Source: Bursaphelenchus xylophilus (lineage: Eukaryota; Nematoda; Chromadorea; Rhabditida; Aphelenchoididae). Taken from it: DNA of 64,000 nucleotides. Below, piece after piece: positions 34,815-46,179 of this stretch. Numbering within the stretch: position 1 is the stretch's first letter; each line of letters starts with the position of its first letter. Under the pieces are notes generated by a model. It was given only the letters and a program-made list of their open reading frames with translations, had not been told where the DNA came from and ran no database searches. The position numbers and the translations under genes were made by a program. The stretch spans positions 7,626,001 through 7,690,000 of the forward strand of contig CAJFCV020000004.1 of NCBI GenBank assembly GCA_904066235.2, written 5' to 3'.

Positions 34815-35183
34815 GCTGGTTGAAGACGCTGTGGAACGATACTTGCCAAACGGATATTCTTCCTTTATATAGTCTCCTTTCTTCCTGTTTGTTTATGCAC
34901 AGGAGACCTTTCCTGGTATAATCAATTCGCAAATTCAAAATCTCCGTAAATATTCGAATTAGAAACCGCGGCCCATGTTACAGCCCAAAATATTTCAAGC
35001 GAATTCTCGGTAGCCATTTTATTTGAACAGAGAATTTCCGGTTCAGGATAACGTTCGCTTCGGCTTGGGGGTTCATCTCCCTCCTCTCATATTTGAACAG
35101 ATCCTGCGTTCATTCGGAGAATGTTCTCATATTTTGCAACGCCTATTTCTTAGAACTGTAAATATTTCCATCGGTTCGAGACC

Positions 35184-35192
35184 TATAAAAAG
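35184..35192 (+). promoter_or_regulatory. TATA box of cathepsin D
   Basis: TATAAAAAG located 58-66 bases before the ATG at 35250, followed by TTATCAC (a reversed GATA-type site) at about 35210. The same order is seen at cathepsin A. Confidence 0.6.
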
Positions 35193-35249
35193 CCAATTCA
35201 AATTTAATTTTATCACATCAACTCAAGCCTGCATATCCCCGATATCAAA

Positions 35250-36564
35250 ATGCGGTCTCTTTCTTGTTTTATTCTGGTCACTCTCTTGACTACAGTATCC
35301 TCCTCGTTGTTGGACAAGCTTGGAAAAGCGCAGCTCAGTGAACTGGTGAAGACCGAGTTTGAGAAGAAAGATTTAGATGATATCTTCGACAAAGAAGCCT
35401 TTGACAAGTTCGAGGAACTCTTCAAGGACAACAAGACCCACGAATTCATCGATAACTTGAAGGGACTCAGTGACAAGGCGAAGAAATCCCTGAAGCTCTC
35501 TACCGAATTCCGTCAAAAGCTGAAGCCCGATGACAGCAAGAACTTCAACAAGTTTTTTGGATTCATCGCCAAGTAAGTACACCATTCGTATGAGCTTATT
35601 TCTTGCAGGTTCGAAAAGGAGTACCACAATGACACCCACGTCTCTGAGAGTTTCAAGAAATTCCAATCTACTCTGAAAAGAATTGAGGAGAGACAGAAGG
35701 AGAGCCCTAAGGCCAAATTTGGCGTCAACCAATTCTCAGACCTCACTCCAGAAGAATTCATCGCCAAACACACGGGAATCAATGGAGTTGAGCACCTCAA
35801 GCAACTCCATGGCAATATCAACAGCTCTAAGTTGCTCCGTTCAAAGAGAGACACTACCCAGATTCCTTGCAACTTCGATTGGCGAGAAAACAATGGCGTT
35901 ACCCCTGTGCAGAACCAAGGTGGCTGTGGATGTTGCTATGCATTTAGTGCCGTTGGTGTTATTGAAAGTCAACATCTCATTCATACTGGACAAACTCTCC
36001 ATCTGAGTGAAGAACAGGTTATTGCTTGTACTAACAACGTCTCAAAGTACCATAACCATGGTTGTAATGGAGGTACTGCTCCTGGAGTTTTAGACTACGT
36101 CATCGAGAATGGAATTACTCTCGCTGACAATTTCAAATTTACTTCCGGGGATGGAGACCACACAGTCCCCGCTTGCCCAAGTGGAAAGCCTTATGCCACC
36201 AAGATCACAAAAGAAGAGTTCTTACCTTCGAACGATGAGGACAACTTGGCCAAGGTTGTATATGAAGTTGGACCAATTGCAACCTGTAAGCGTGAAGTTT
36301 ATTATTTGCATATTCTTTCTAGATATTGATGCCGGCGGTATTCAAGATTACAAGAGTGGGATCCTCGACGTCGCCGAACCCTCAGGCGGTTGGAGCATCA
36401 ATCATGGTGTCGTTATCGTTGGGTATGGAGAAGAAAATGGTACCAAGTACTGGATCTTCAAGAACTCGTGGGGACCCGGATGGGGCGACCAAGGATTCTT
36501 CAAGGTGAAGCGCGGAGTTAACTCCCTTGACATGGCTCAATTTAATTGGGCTGCATACTTCTAG
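35250..36564 (+). CDS. cathepsin L-like cysteine protease, copy D (outer right)
   Basis: Mirror of copy A. Exons: 35250-35572, 35609-36285, 36323-36564, giving 413 residues. The domain order is as in the other copies: signal peptide, charged pre-region, I29 propeptide ([14 protein letters not shown]) and peptidase with Cys217, His361 and Asn381. The gene is a mosaic. It shares the A-type signal peptide, the [10 protein letters not shown] stretch and the [10 protein letters not shown] loop. It carries B/C-type sequence at KKDLDDIF and at [24 protein letters not shown]. It shares the GWSINHG patch with C only. Confidence 0.94.
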
Positions 36565-36672
36565 TCGTTTAATGTTGTAGTTATTTTTGCCTTGACTTTT
36601 GTATAAATACCGTCGATATCTTACACTGAAGTAACCCACATATTTTGTAGAAAGATTTGGGTGAGACAGTTC

Positions 36673-36950
36673 GACAAGGAAGCTTTCTACAAGTTCGACG
36701 AACCGCTCACGGCTTACCCAAACACATGTAAATAGATAGACTAAAATCGGAGAAATGAACGGGCACGACCTCTGCAGCTCGCGCCCTATCCTTGAAAAAA
36801 ATTACGTTTTCCGTAGCACATTGATGGTCATGCACGGTGGATGGCCATCAACCATGCTGTTATCATCGTTGGATTAAAGTGGAACTGATTCCCGCGTAAT
36901 CAAGAGGACAATCTTTGGAGCAATGGATTTGTCAAGAGTTTGGAAGCGTG
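36673..36950 (+). pseudogene. cathepsin relic beyond right arm
   Basis: Decayed sequence with three collinear matches to the cathepsin genes. GACAAGGAAGCTTTCTACAA (36673) corresponds to the pre-region [28 protein letters not shown] (36846-36870) corresponds to the active-site INHGVVIVG. The stretch at about 36925 corresponds to GFFKVKRG. Large internal deletions and stops are present, so it is a fifth, dead copy. Confidence 0.65.
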
Positions 36951-37003
36951 GCCGGTACATGAATCGTCTAATTCCGACATGTTACTTACATTAGGTATTT
37001 ATA

Positions 37004-38203
37004 TTAGGTTGATTCAAAAGTTTCCCGACATGTCTTTCAAAAATTTTTTTAAATTTAAACCGAAGCCAGTGTGCCTGATATATATGTTTTTAGAAAGAGG
37101 GCTGTTTGTAGATTATATTAGATTAACAGCTTTTTACAACTTAGGAATTTGTAATAGTAGCGCCCTGTTAAACCTTAACTACTCGAAGGAAGAAAAAGTA
37201 AACCGCCGGCGTTACGTCTAGAGTGGCTGTATCTTCTTAATATTCTAGAATATGGTATGCCTGTATGTAATCTCTATGGCATCGAGGACAATTTGCTATA
37301 GGGCTAGCCGAAAAATTTTTAGTGCGAAAAATCAAAAAGTAGGGTCTGGCAAAAGTAGACCCTGTAGACGAAGCTATTAGAAGCACTAAGGGATAACGCT
37401 TTCTGTTATTGTAGGGTATGAGTAGCACTACAACGCCAACGCTAAACATTCGCGCTTAGCTATGCGGCAGAAAAATCGAATCTTTCAAATCTACCAATAT
37501 TTTACGAAATTCAGGGGGTTTTTACAAAAACGTTTTTTGTTCATTACTCTCGCCCGGTATTCTGGTTATTTAATAAATCATTGATCCTCCTTGACATACA
37601 CTATCAGTTTCTAGACGCGCTAAGCTGGAGCTCCTCTTGCCATACCAGTAAAAAAATTACAAAAAGTCGCCTAAATGTGCAGTTTATGCTAATTTTTTAC
37701 CGTATAGGACAATTTCAGTTAGTGAATTTTTGAATGCATCGTTAGCATACTATCTTCATACATCCTGACTGGCAGCCGAGTCAAAAAAATCTAACTCCTT
37801 TCAAAAAAATTTTAAAAAATCGGCTTTCGGTCGAGAACTCTGCCCTCCGGCTAACTTTATGGGACGCTACAAAAAACACCAGAGTAGATGTAAGTAAAGC
37901 ACTAAATTCAGAAGAACCTACAGCCATCCCAAGTACGAATAACCCAAACTCCCAGACTTTTTAGTGGGCTGGAAAATGGCTAGGGCCCGCGAATTCACCA
38001 TGACACAAACGAAGAATTTTTTAATATTTTTGAAATATTCTGAAAGGAAGCTTGTAAAAAATAAAATACTACCAATCAAAAATTTTGCAAAGGTCAACAC
38101 CATACACATATGCTTTCAGTTTAAACATACATTCAAACAGGCTCTAGAAATTTTGTTTTGAATTGTCACAAAAAAATGTGGAAAAACTTTTGAATCAACC
38201 TAA
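37004..38203. mobile_element. mariner-like element 3, no intact transposase
   Basis: 1.2 kb bounded by TTAGGTTGATTCAAAAGT at 37004 and its inverted form (ACTTTTGAATCAACCTAA) ending at 38203, flanked by TA on both sides. TTAGGTTG-type ends are typical of mariner elements. Internal frames are short and no DDE signature was recognised, so it is decayed or non-autonomous. Confidence 0.75.
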
Positions 38204-38205
38204 TA

Positions 38206-38524
38206 TCATCGAAAAGGTTGATTACAATAATGAATATATAATAAAAATAACTACCGAAAACCACGGAGTGCCCCTTGGCCCTATCCTGTCGGAGGGCCTC
38301 GATATACGATCCGAGAGTCACCTCACTCTAACCTCTCGGCCCCATCGACTGGCCAACCGATCGGGAATTCGCCTCGATCGGGCCGTTGACCTATTTTCAA
38401 GCTCGAGGAAAGGGGCGGAGTCTGAACCTTAACTCAAGATTCGCTTGGCCATGCCGCCTATTTTGAGGCAAAGCATGTGTTGTGGTTTAGATAATTACCC
38501 TATAGACGTTTATTTTTTGTTTTT
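38206..38524. other. intergenic with GC-rich patch
   Basis: It contains a strikingly GC-rich 180-base island (38270-38450) with TCGATCGGG-type words inside AT-rich DNA. It is not recognised as coding or RNA. The chemoreceptor 2 stop follows. Confidence 0.4.
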
Positions 38525-40006
38525 CTATTCTTTATTCAATTGTTTTTGTAACTGATTAAAGTAGACAGCAGAATGTTGATGCTTTTCACATTTGAGGTGG
38601 AACAATCGACGTTGATTGCATGCCCACCGAACTTTACGAATAAATATTGCCAAGCATAAGGTGAGGGATAATACGAACATCTAAAAAGGTAATAGGTTTC
38701 AGTTTCTAACATTTTTTACATTTCCTGCCTACATTATGAGACATCAGAAGGCATGTCACAAAGGTAACAGGTCCGTCCTTGTAGACTATTAAACTTCTGA
38801 CCGCAATATGAATAATCAAGAATAGAGTGAAAAACGTTGAATGTACCGTGGAAATCGGAGCCATTATTCGGATTGTAAAGTAATTTTCCGCCTGTTGATA
38901 CGACCGGCTCAATGTGTAGTTTTGATATGCTCTGAACCAGTGTTTAATGACTCTTAGCTCTTGTCTTACTGTAAATTTTTATTCATAGCAGCCAATATTC
39001 GTTCTCCAATCGTCACTAACACATCCAGTGCTAAAATGAAATATAGTAATCGGCGGACAGGATCCTGATTTTCAGTGGTGATCCCTAAGCAGTAGGAGTT
39101 GAGTGACGAGTATTTTTGATAGTCCAATCTGTAGACTAACGCATTTAGGACGAAGGTCAGAACCCACTGAAATAATAAGAACAGGTGTTGCAATTTGCGG
39201 CGGATACACTTTTTTTGTGTATTTTCTTCGTTTTAAGTTTAAATTCACGGATATTTCAAAATTGATATTTTTAAGACTGCGTCTTCGAGAAGCTGACTTC
39301 GAATCTTGGCTTACCACGATCACTGTAAGTATTGCTCCCAAATACCCTTTGCAATGTTCGTAAATCTCTTTAAACCGTGTCGCCATTACCCTCTCCACAA
39401 ATACCGAGGTATGTAACAAAGATATTGCCGCGACCATAAAATCTCCAGGGTGTCTTAATGCCGCGCATTCTCCGAAAGACATAACGACATTGCAATCGCC
39501 CGGACGGAAGAAGTGGTAAAAAAAGGTCCGGAGATTCGGAAGAATATGGGAAATCATGTATATTGATATTGCAATGTAGGTGTTGAACATAAGAATCTAA
39601 ACATTATATCGTAAAGGAGCATTTAACTCTTCTCAGTCTGGTATTCACTTGTTAACGGCAAAGAATGCTCTAGGCCAAGACATTGTTCTTTACTGACCGG
39701 ATTAATATATGTATATAAGTCCGTAGCAAGTAAAGATCCTAATTTCAAGTCTACGGATAATGTCCCCATACTGACAAAAATAGAAAGATTCTTGGGGTAG
39801 TCATCTTGTGTCACATAAAACGCTCCAAAACTTACCTTGAAGTTGATATGCACCAATGGTATAATCCTAAATACTCCGATACAAACCAACATAACCAATG
39901 CGGGAAGAGTACAGAGTGCTGTAAAGGCTTCGAAGGACACGAACAAAGAGTTGGTGTAGAAGATCGCGTTTCTATCGCACAGTTCTTGGCGACGATCATC
40001 ACTCAT
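38525..40006 (-). CDS. Sra-superfamily (Srab/Sra-like) chemoreceptor 2
   Basis: Seven-transmembrane GPCR paralogous to chemoreceptors 1 and 3. Exons: 40006-39836, 39596-39315, 39166-38970, 38931-38733, 38680-38525, giving about 334 residues. Marks: VFVERVMATRF at TM3, LSRSYQQAENYFTIRI, and a short basic C-tail ending VYFNQLQKQLNKE. ATG 40004-40006 is supported by alignment of exon length with chemoreceptor 3. Exons 2 and 4 have the same lengths (282 and 199) in all three paralogues. Confidence 0.9.
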
Positions 40007-41380
40007 TGGACTGAAATTAGCGTCCTATTTAATTCGCGAGATTAAGAACGTCAAATAGCTCAATTTCGCTAATTATTACAGCAATTTTTCAAAGTCATGA
40101 AATTTCCAATAAACAGAGTGTAAAGTAGAACAAATTAATTAGCTCTATGCAAATACGAACACCTTATCCCAGCAGTTATTTTTTAAACGGTGTCCGGTAT
40201 CAAATTTGATAGGCCTCAAAAAGTATAATCAAGCCACTGTAGCTGGACTTGCATTACAAACTGTTTACCAGTAATAAATTAAGAATGTGCCACAACAGCT
40301 GCGGAAGGAATGCTTTCACCTTTGGGCCAACGTTGCTTCATTAAATAATCACTTCCTTAAGTCTGAGTGTAAGATAACGTTAATTGTGAAACAATGGGGA
40401 TCCAGAAAATATAGCGCGCTTTTCGGAACCCCCTAAACATCGAAATGTGACTGTCAAAAAATTCCGTAGATACGACTTGTCCTCGCGGTTCTAAGTTGCG
40501 CAAAGCCTTGTGAACAAAGTGTTCGTGTACTGACTTTTCCACGAAAAGCATCTAGAGTTGAATACTTGCGGTTTGAAAGTAACATCTGTCATCGATGTAA
40601 GCGCATCTGTCTCATTCGATGAATTCTCCCTAAGCCCATTATAATATTCTTAAACATGATTTAAAAATTAGCACGCAACAGAATGTAATATATTCACTCG
40701 GTACAAGTTCAAGTGTTTAGTGAAAGTTTCAATTCATTTATGCGGAGGGCACCTTTGATTTTTTTTCTTCCTCGCTTTATTTCAACTCTTTCCCTTTATG
40801 TAGTCTAAGACGTATACCAAAGTTCATTGAGGCGCTTCTACCAGCTACGTATTGCAAGTACTTTGAGGTTAAATTTTTTCTAACAAGTTTGCAACGTATG
40901 CTGCAAAAAGCTTTTTCATTCCGTATTGTGAGTACGTAATGAGTATCATACAGCACATACAGCACTCACGACGCAACAAGCGGCCATTGACGATCTGCCT
41001 TTTTATTTGTTTAGCAAGCTGCATGAAATGAGCATTCACGTGATAATCCATTTGTGACGAGGAGACAGATGTCGGTCATTCGTTAATATACATACAAACA
41101 GACAAAACTACTTCATCTTCAGCTCATTATAAAATGAACAACTTCAAAGTACAACAAAGTGTTTATTTGAACAGTTTTGCTCATAAAAATTTATAATACA
41201 ACTGCTTGAACTCGATAATTGTGTCTAAATTAGTCGGAGGTGGTGCATGATACGGTAAAGGCTTTGCCAGCCATCCTTAACCATAGATAAGTTTAGTTAA
41301 CAAAGGCATCAATACTTAATTTATTTGGAGGTGCACTCTTGAACAAGAGGTATTTCGTACGCTTTAACAAAAACAATTTT
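40007..41380. other. intergenic between chemoreceptors, nothing recognised
   Basis: About 1.4 kb of AT-rich DNA with short open frames only. A 64-codon minus-strand frame at 40357-40551 has no flanking splice logic. The region presumably holds the promoter of chemoreceptor 2. Confidence 0.4.
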
Positions 41381-42902
41381 TTACATGATCTGCTTTTGGA
41401 ACTGAGTAAAATAAATGCTGGCTTGAGAATCTTTCTGCCACTGCAAGTCCTTTGGTTTTTTCGTCTCTTGGATCCATCTCACTTTATAGATATACATGGC
41501 CAAACACACCGATAGTGAGAGCACGAACATCTGCAATAGAACACTTCTTGCCTCGCACGAAATAGCTTCTAATTCTCTTAATTAAACTTACATTATGAGA
41601 CATTAGTAACCATGTAATATATCGAATTGGCCCATCTGAATATGACATAAGGACTCTAACGGATATGTGAATAATCAGAAACAAAGTGAAGAAACAGGAG
41701 TGCAGGAGACAAATTGGAGCTGTTAGACGGACTGTCAGATAGTTCTCGCCTTGCTGATAGGACCGGCTCAAACTGTAGTTGATGAAGACTCTGAAAAAGT
41801 TACGGTTGGTACGAGTCATGTCTCCGGAGAACTGCGTATATTCCATGTAATGTTTTTTGATTAAGAAATGTCTGATATGTAAACAAAATGAAACTCCTTT
41901 ATTTTTATAACGCAAACCCGCAATAAAAGGCCCTACATATTATTTTGTTCAAATCTTCCATGCTTCTATTGCCAACGCCGTAATAGGTTACTACAAAATA
42001 GCTAGCAGCATGGGAGAATATTCAACAATCTTTGTTGAGGCGAGCTGGCCAATCGTTGACAAAGTATTCGTCGCTTTCGTCACCCGGTCACCCAACCACA
42101 AAGGACCGTTGAAAGTCATCCTCCACAATTTTATGATACGTTTTGTTGCACTTACTTTGACTTTTTATTGTATGCTGTTAATCTCCATTCACCAATCGTC
42201 ACAAGAATGTCCATCACCAAAACGCAACCTAACAATATCCGGATCTTTTCCATGTTGTGAGTTGTAACCCCAATGCAATACGAGTTCAGCCTCAAATACT
42301 CGTCCCATTCAACTGTGTAGGCCACATAATTAAATACAACTGTTAAGGTCCACTGAAAATAGTAACTGCATATAATCGAGAGATCCCAACAAAAGAATTA
42401 AACTGTTTAAACTTACCACAACAACAGTAATAATCGCTCCGAGGAAACAGCCACACTTTTCATAGGCGTGCTTATATTTGGTCGCCAAACTTCTTTCAAT
42501 ATAAATTGAAGTATGTAACAAAGATATTGCAGTAATCATCCATTCTCCGGGGTGTCGCATCAATGCACAGAAGCCATAATGAATTACAACGTCACAGTTG
42601 CCGGGTAAAAAGCAGTGGTAAAAAAAGGTGCGAAAATTGGAGACTGTATGGGAAATCATGTATATTGCAATCGCGCAGTAAATGTTGATTAGAATTATCT
42701 AAAAATTTTACGAAAATGTTCTGCTTGTCCTCACCTTAAAATTAATATGAGTTGTTGGTCGAATACTCCGAAATGCGATGTAACCCAGCATCACAAACGC
42801 CGGAAGAGTGAAAAACGTGGTAAAACCTTCAAAAGCCACGAATATTCGATTTGTATAGAATGCAGTGGTTATATTGCATAAGGAGGCTTGATCACTTGGC
42901 AT
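41381..42902 (-). CDS. Sra-superfamily (Srab/Sra-like) chemoreceptor 3
   Basis: Seven-transmembrane GPCR. Exons: 42902-42735, 42698-42417, 42352-42156, 41790-41592, 41530-41381, giving about 331 residues. Marks: IYIERSLATKY, LSRSYQQGENYLTVRL, NSYCIGV and C-terminal IYFTQFQKQIM. Exon lengths 168/282/197/199/150 make it the closest structural match to chemoreceptor 2. Intron 3 (41791-42155) contains a 28-base word also found in the intergenic DNA at about 43239. Confidence 0.9.
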
Positions 42903-44345
42903 GCCTTAAACGTGCAAATTGTTTAAAGACACAATAGGTTGCAATTTTTTGATTCGAATGCTTTCGCGTAACAGGTGTTTATGTAATTCAACAATTATTT
43001 AATTAATTTGCTTTGCAAAGGGCACATAGAATCCAAAAGCACATGAAACATCACGGAAGGGCGACGGACTGTAATAAAACAAAAAAAGAGTGGAGTAAAC
43101 CAATTAGACCAAAACATTCGGCCTTTTTTGGATATGTTTTGGTCACCAAGACGTTTCCACCGAAGGAAGTGTCCGCCTTCTCTCAGCTTTTTTGAAGTAG
43201 AGTTGGCCGGGCCACGGAGGACCCAATGTCTTCGCCGGCGAGCTGGCCAATCGTTGACGAAGTATTCTTTGTTCCCGCTGTCGGTTTACCGAGAGACCAA
43301 GCGGAAAAAGGTGACTAGTTCTTTCAGTGGGGACAAATCGGGCACTGATGTTCGGCCGGCCCGGCAAGATAAGTTTACTAACGCAAGAAAAAAGTTATTG
43401 AACCAACGGAGGGACAACTAAAGTGCAAATGTCTTGCAAGCATACCAAATGTTAATCATATTAATTGCCGGATCTATCGTTTGGCTAGCCTAAAACCCCA
43501 AATGATAAGTAGCCGTTTCCATGTAACTCGTACCAATTATTTTTTAGCTGTTTAAAATTCATCCACCGAAAGCTATGTGTGCACAAAACAGAGGAACTCA
43601 AGAAATATGAGTGCCAAAATTGCCAGAGAACGGAAGACACGATGAGTGGTCCTTCACAACAACGCATTAAACAGCGCTTTCTGACAATGTGAGATTGAGA
43701 TTGTGAGATTCAACCCCTTGCTTTTCTTGAAAAAACGTAAGGGCTAGAGCTGGGTGTGCCCAATAACAACATCTTACTCGAATAATGAGTCAGAATAACC
43801 CGGAATTCGCCAATCTATCGCTGAGAAATTCTCGTCATCCATTTTCTCATCAAATGCCATCATACTGTTTCCTACAAATTAATTCTCATTGTTAGCGAAT
43901 TGGTCTGAAAGTCCAATTCCCAACATGTTTTCAAACTGTGGCTGATGACTACGAATAGAAATACAAGATTTGCTTTGTAAATTTTAATACAAATTGTGCG
44001 GTAATAGAGTCCCATTTTCAAAGTAAGCGGTCAAAAATCATACATTCTAACCAGCGAAAAACTAAATTTTTAGATACAAGAAACCCACCAAAATAAAAAA
44101 AAAACTAAAAAAAATCTAGTACAATATAATTTCCCATAAAAAGCCTGACTATTCGAGACGAATATCAGCTGCCACTTCAAAAATCAAATTTTGGTGCAAT
44201 ATTTATTGTTTTATTAACTTCAGTACAATTACATTTTATGTTACAGTAAAAATTTCGCCAAATTTACTGCTTACAGATCGTTTTGGAGATACAAACTGAG
44301 TGGAAAATATTGTTAATAAATGAATAAGTTACTCTCACGGGCTGT
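42903..44345. other. intergenic, repeat fragments only
   Basis: About 1.4 kb. The 43.0-43.4 kb part is less AT-rich and shares CGAGCTGGCCAATCGTTGAC with 42041-42060, so it probably holds fragments of a dispersed repeat. No protein family was recognised in its frames. Confidence 0.4.
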
Positions 44346-46179
44346 TTACTTCACCCCAAGCATATATTCAAGTTCCTGTCGGCGTTGTTGAACTTTTCCA
44401 TAGAGATATCTGAAAACGCCCTCTTGGATATGAGGTTGATAGTAATGGTCGGCTCGGCGCTCTTGTTCTTGGTCCATTTGTTGCTCATTGATCGTCTAAA
44501 GAAACCAAAAATAATTTTCAGATTCAAAAAAAAAGTAATTCTTGATGTAAAAAACGAACCTTGAGATCTCTGCTTTGAGAAGCCAGCCATTTTTGAATAA
44601 ACGTCTTTGGATCGTCAGCAAATCCGGCGTAGAAGTCGCGGCGAGTTTTCCATTCATTGATTTGTTCGACAATATCATAAATCTGAAGAAACCCCGTTAT
44701 TTTTGGCATCAGTCATTTTTACGCATAAAAATCAAATTTAACTGCACGTGGAAACCATAAAAAGTGTACTGCCCAAAAAATCTCCCTTCAAAATTCCTTA
44801 CCCTCTGATCCAGCGCTCCAATATCCGGCATGCTTTGATGATTCTGCAGGAAGTTCTGCATCTGAACCTTGACTGGATCATCCATTTCTACATCAATATC
44901 ATAGCAGCAAGTGTTCTTCTCTCCACTATTATACCTGATCGTATGAGTTAAGACCAATGGATCTGGCTGATGGAGAAGATGAGTCAAGCGTTGGGGGATT
45001 TCCATAAATCGCATTCTTTTGACTCCAAAGATGGGTTCCAAGTACGAGTCGCAATTGATCACATCTCTATCAGCAGCATCTTGAAGTTTATGGGCTTTGA
45101 CGTATTGCCAGAGAAGTTCGATGATCTTGGGACGACTTTCCATAGCTACACCCAAAAGTTTGGCCAACTTAGGAGCCAACTTGAATTTCATTGGATTATA
45201 ATCCAGAAGCAGGAGGATGGTACAGCTGACATCACGGTCTCCCGGACGTTTCACCTAAAAAATCATCATGTATTTGCCCTCTAACCTTCTTATAAAACCT
45301 AAGACAACAAAATATCAAATTCAATATTTACCTGAAATCCGTCGGTTTCATTGGTGGTTGGAGTTCTATGCCATTCGACAAGATGATTGTCAGGGCCATA
45401 AATATCTTTGTCCAATTCGATGACCAAAGATTTGAAGAACGAGCTGAACTTTCTCTTTCCTCCTTGCTTTGTGCCTGGGGCACTGCTACTCGGTGTTGTG
45501 GCATTTTTATCGCCATGCTCGTCGATCAAACGACCTTCAACCCTGAGTTCCCACATTGGGACTGTCCCTTCATCTCCTTCCTTCTGAAAATAAGATCATG
45601 TTGTTTACAAATTCATCCAAACCATGTCAAAGATAGCAAAACCAAATAAAAAATTGAGTAAACTCACCTCAGGCTCAGTTCCAGGAATAAACGAATGAGA
45701 AACGTAGATCCTCAACTTGTGCTGAGTCTTCATAGGTCTCTTCAAAGCTTCTTGGATGTCATACTTCTTCCTCCGCAAAGTCTTATCCAATTTCTGCTCA
45801 AACGACAGCAACTGCATGTAAGCCTCAACTTCTGGAACAAGCTGAGCTACCTAAAATATTTTTTCATAAATAAACGAACGATTCTCTCCATCCAAGAATT
45901 CCTAAAACAACAAAGACAAACATGCCTAAAGCATACCTCAGGAAGAACAATTTTGTCTTGAAACCGCTTTCTTTTCCTTGGATTCTGACTTGGCCTGCTG
46001 CCAAACTGCCCTCCAGGCACTGATGTCGGTCCATTAACTGGAGGTTGTGGCATAAATGTTCTTCTCGCCGAATTCTGGGAACCTGGAGGGATCGGCTGCA
46101 CGGCCATTTGAGGACCTGGCGGATAACGATTTTGTTGATAACCCTGGGGTCCGTTCATTGTCGGAACCGGACGCTGCAT
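44346..46179 (-). CDS. SMARCD: SMARCD/BAF60 subunit of SWI/SNF chromatin remodeller
   Basis: Accessory subunit of the BAF/PBAF nucleosome-remodelling complex (nematode swsn-2-type), nuclear. Exons: 46179-45937, 45850-45668, 45583-45332, 45254-44802, 44682-44560, 44495-44346, giving 467 residues. A Pro/Gln/Asn-rich N-terminus with [14 protein letters not shown] is followed by the conserved [19 protein letters not shown] coiled region. A SWIB domain lies at about 245-320 ([17 protein letters not shown]). The C-terminus is helical and charged. An acceptor (TTACAG) just upstream of ATG suggests trans-splicing. The gene is head-to-head with PPCS, whose ATG lies 620 bases away. Confidence 0.95.

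Larger units (their letters stand above)
30531..36622. repeat. right arm of giant palindrome
   Basis: Inverted copy of 16820-25399 without the two left-arm transposons, so it represents the pre-insertion state. It holds the right TIR of the central element, cathepsin C, CAP pseudogene, CAP gene and cathepsin D. It ends near 36622, just after the cathepsin D 3' flank (ATAAATACCGTCGATATC). Confidence 0.92.

Noticed and set aside
16820..36622. Palindrome as a simple assembly hairpin artefact
   Set aside because: The arms differ by two transposon insertions with target duplications and by many substitutions in the outer genes. An artefact would give identical arms, though read-level confirmation is still wanting.
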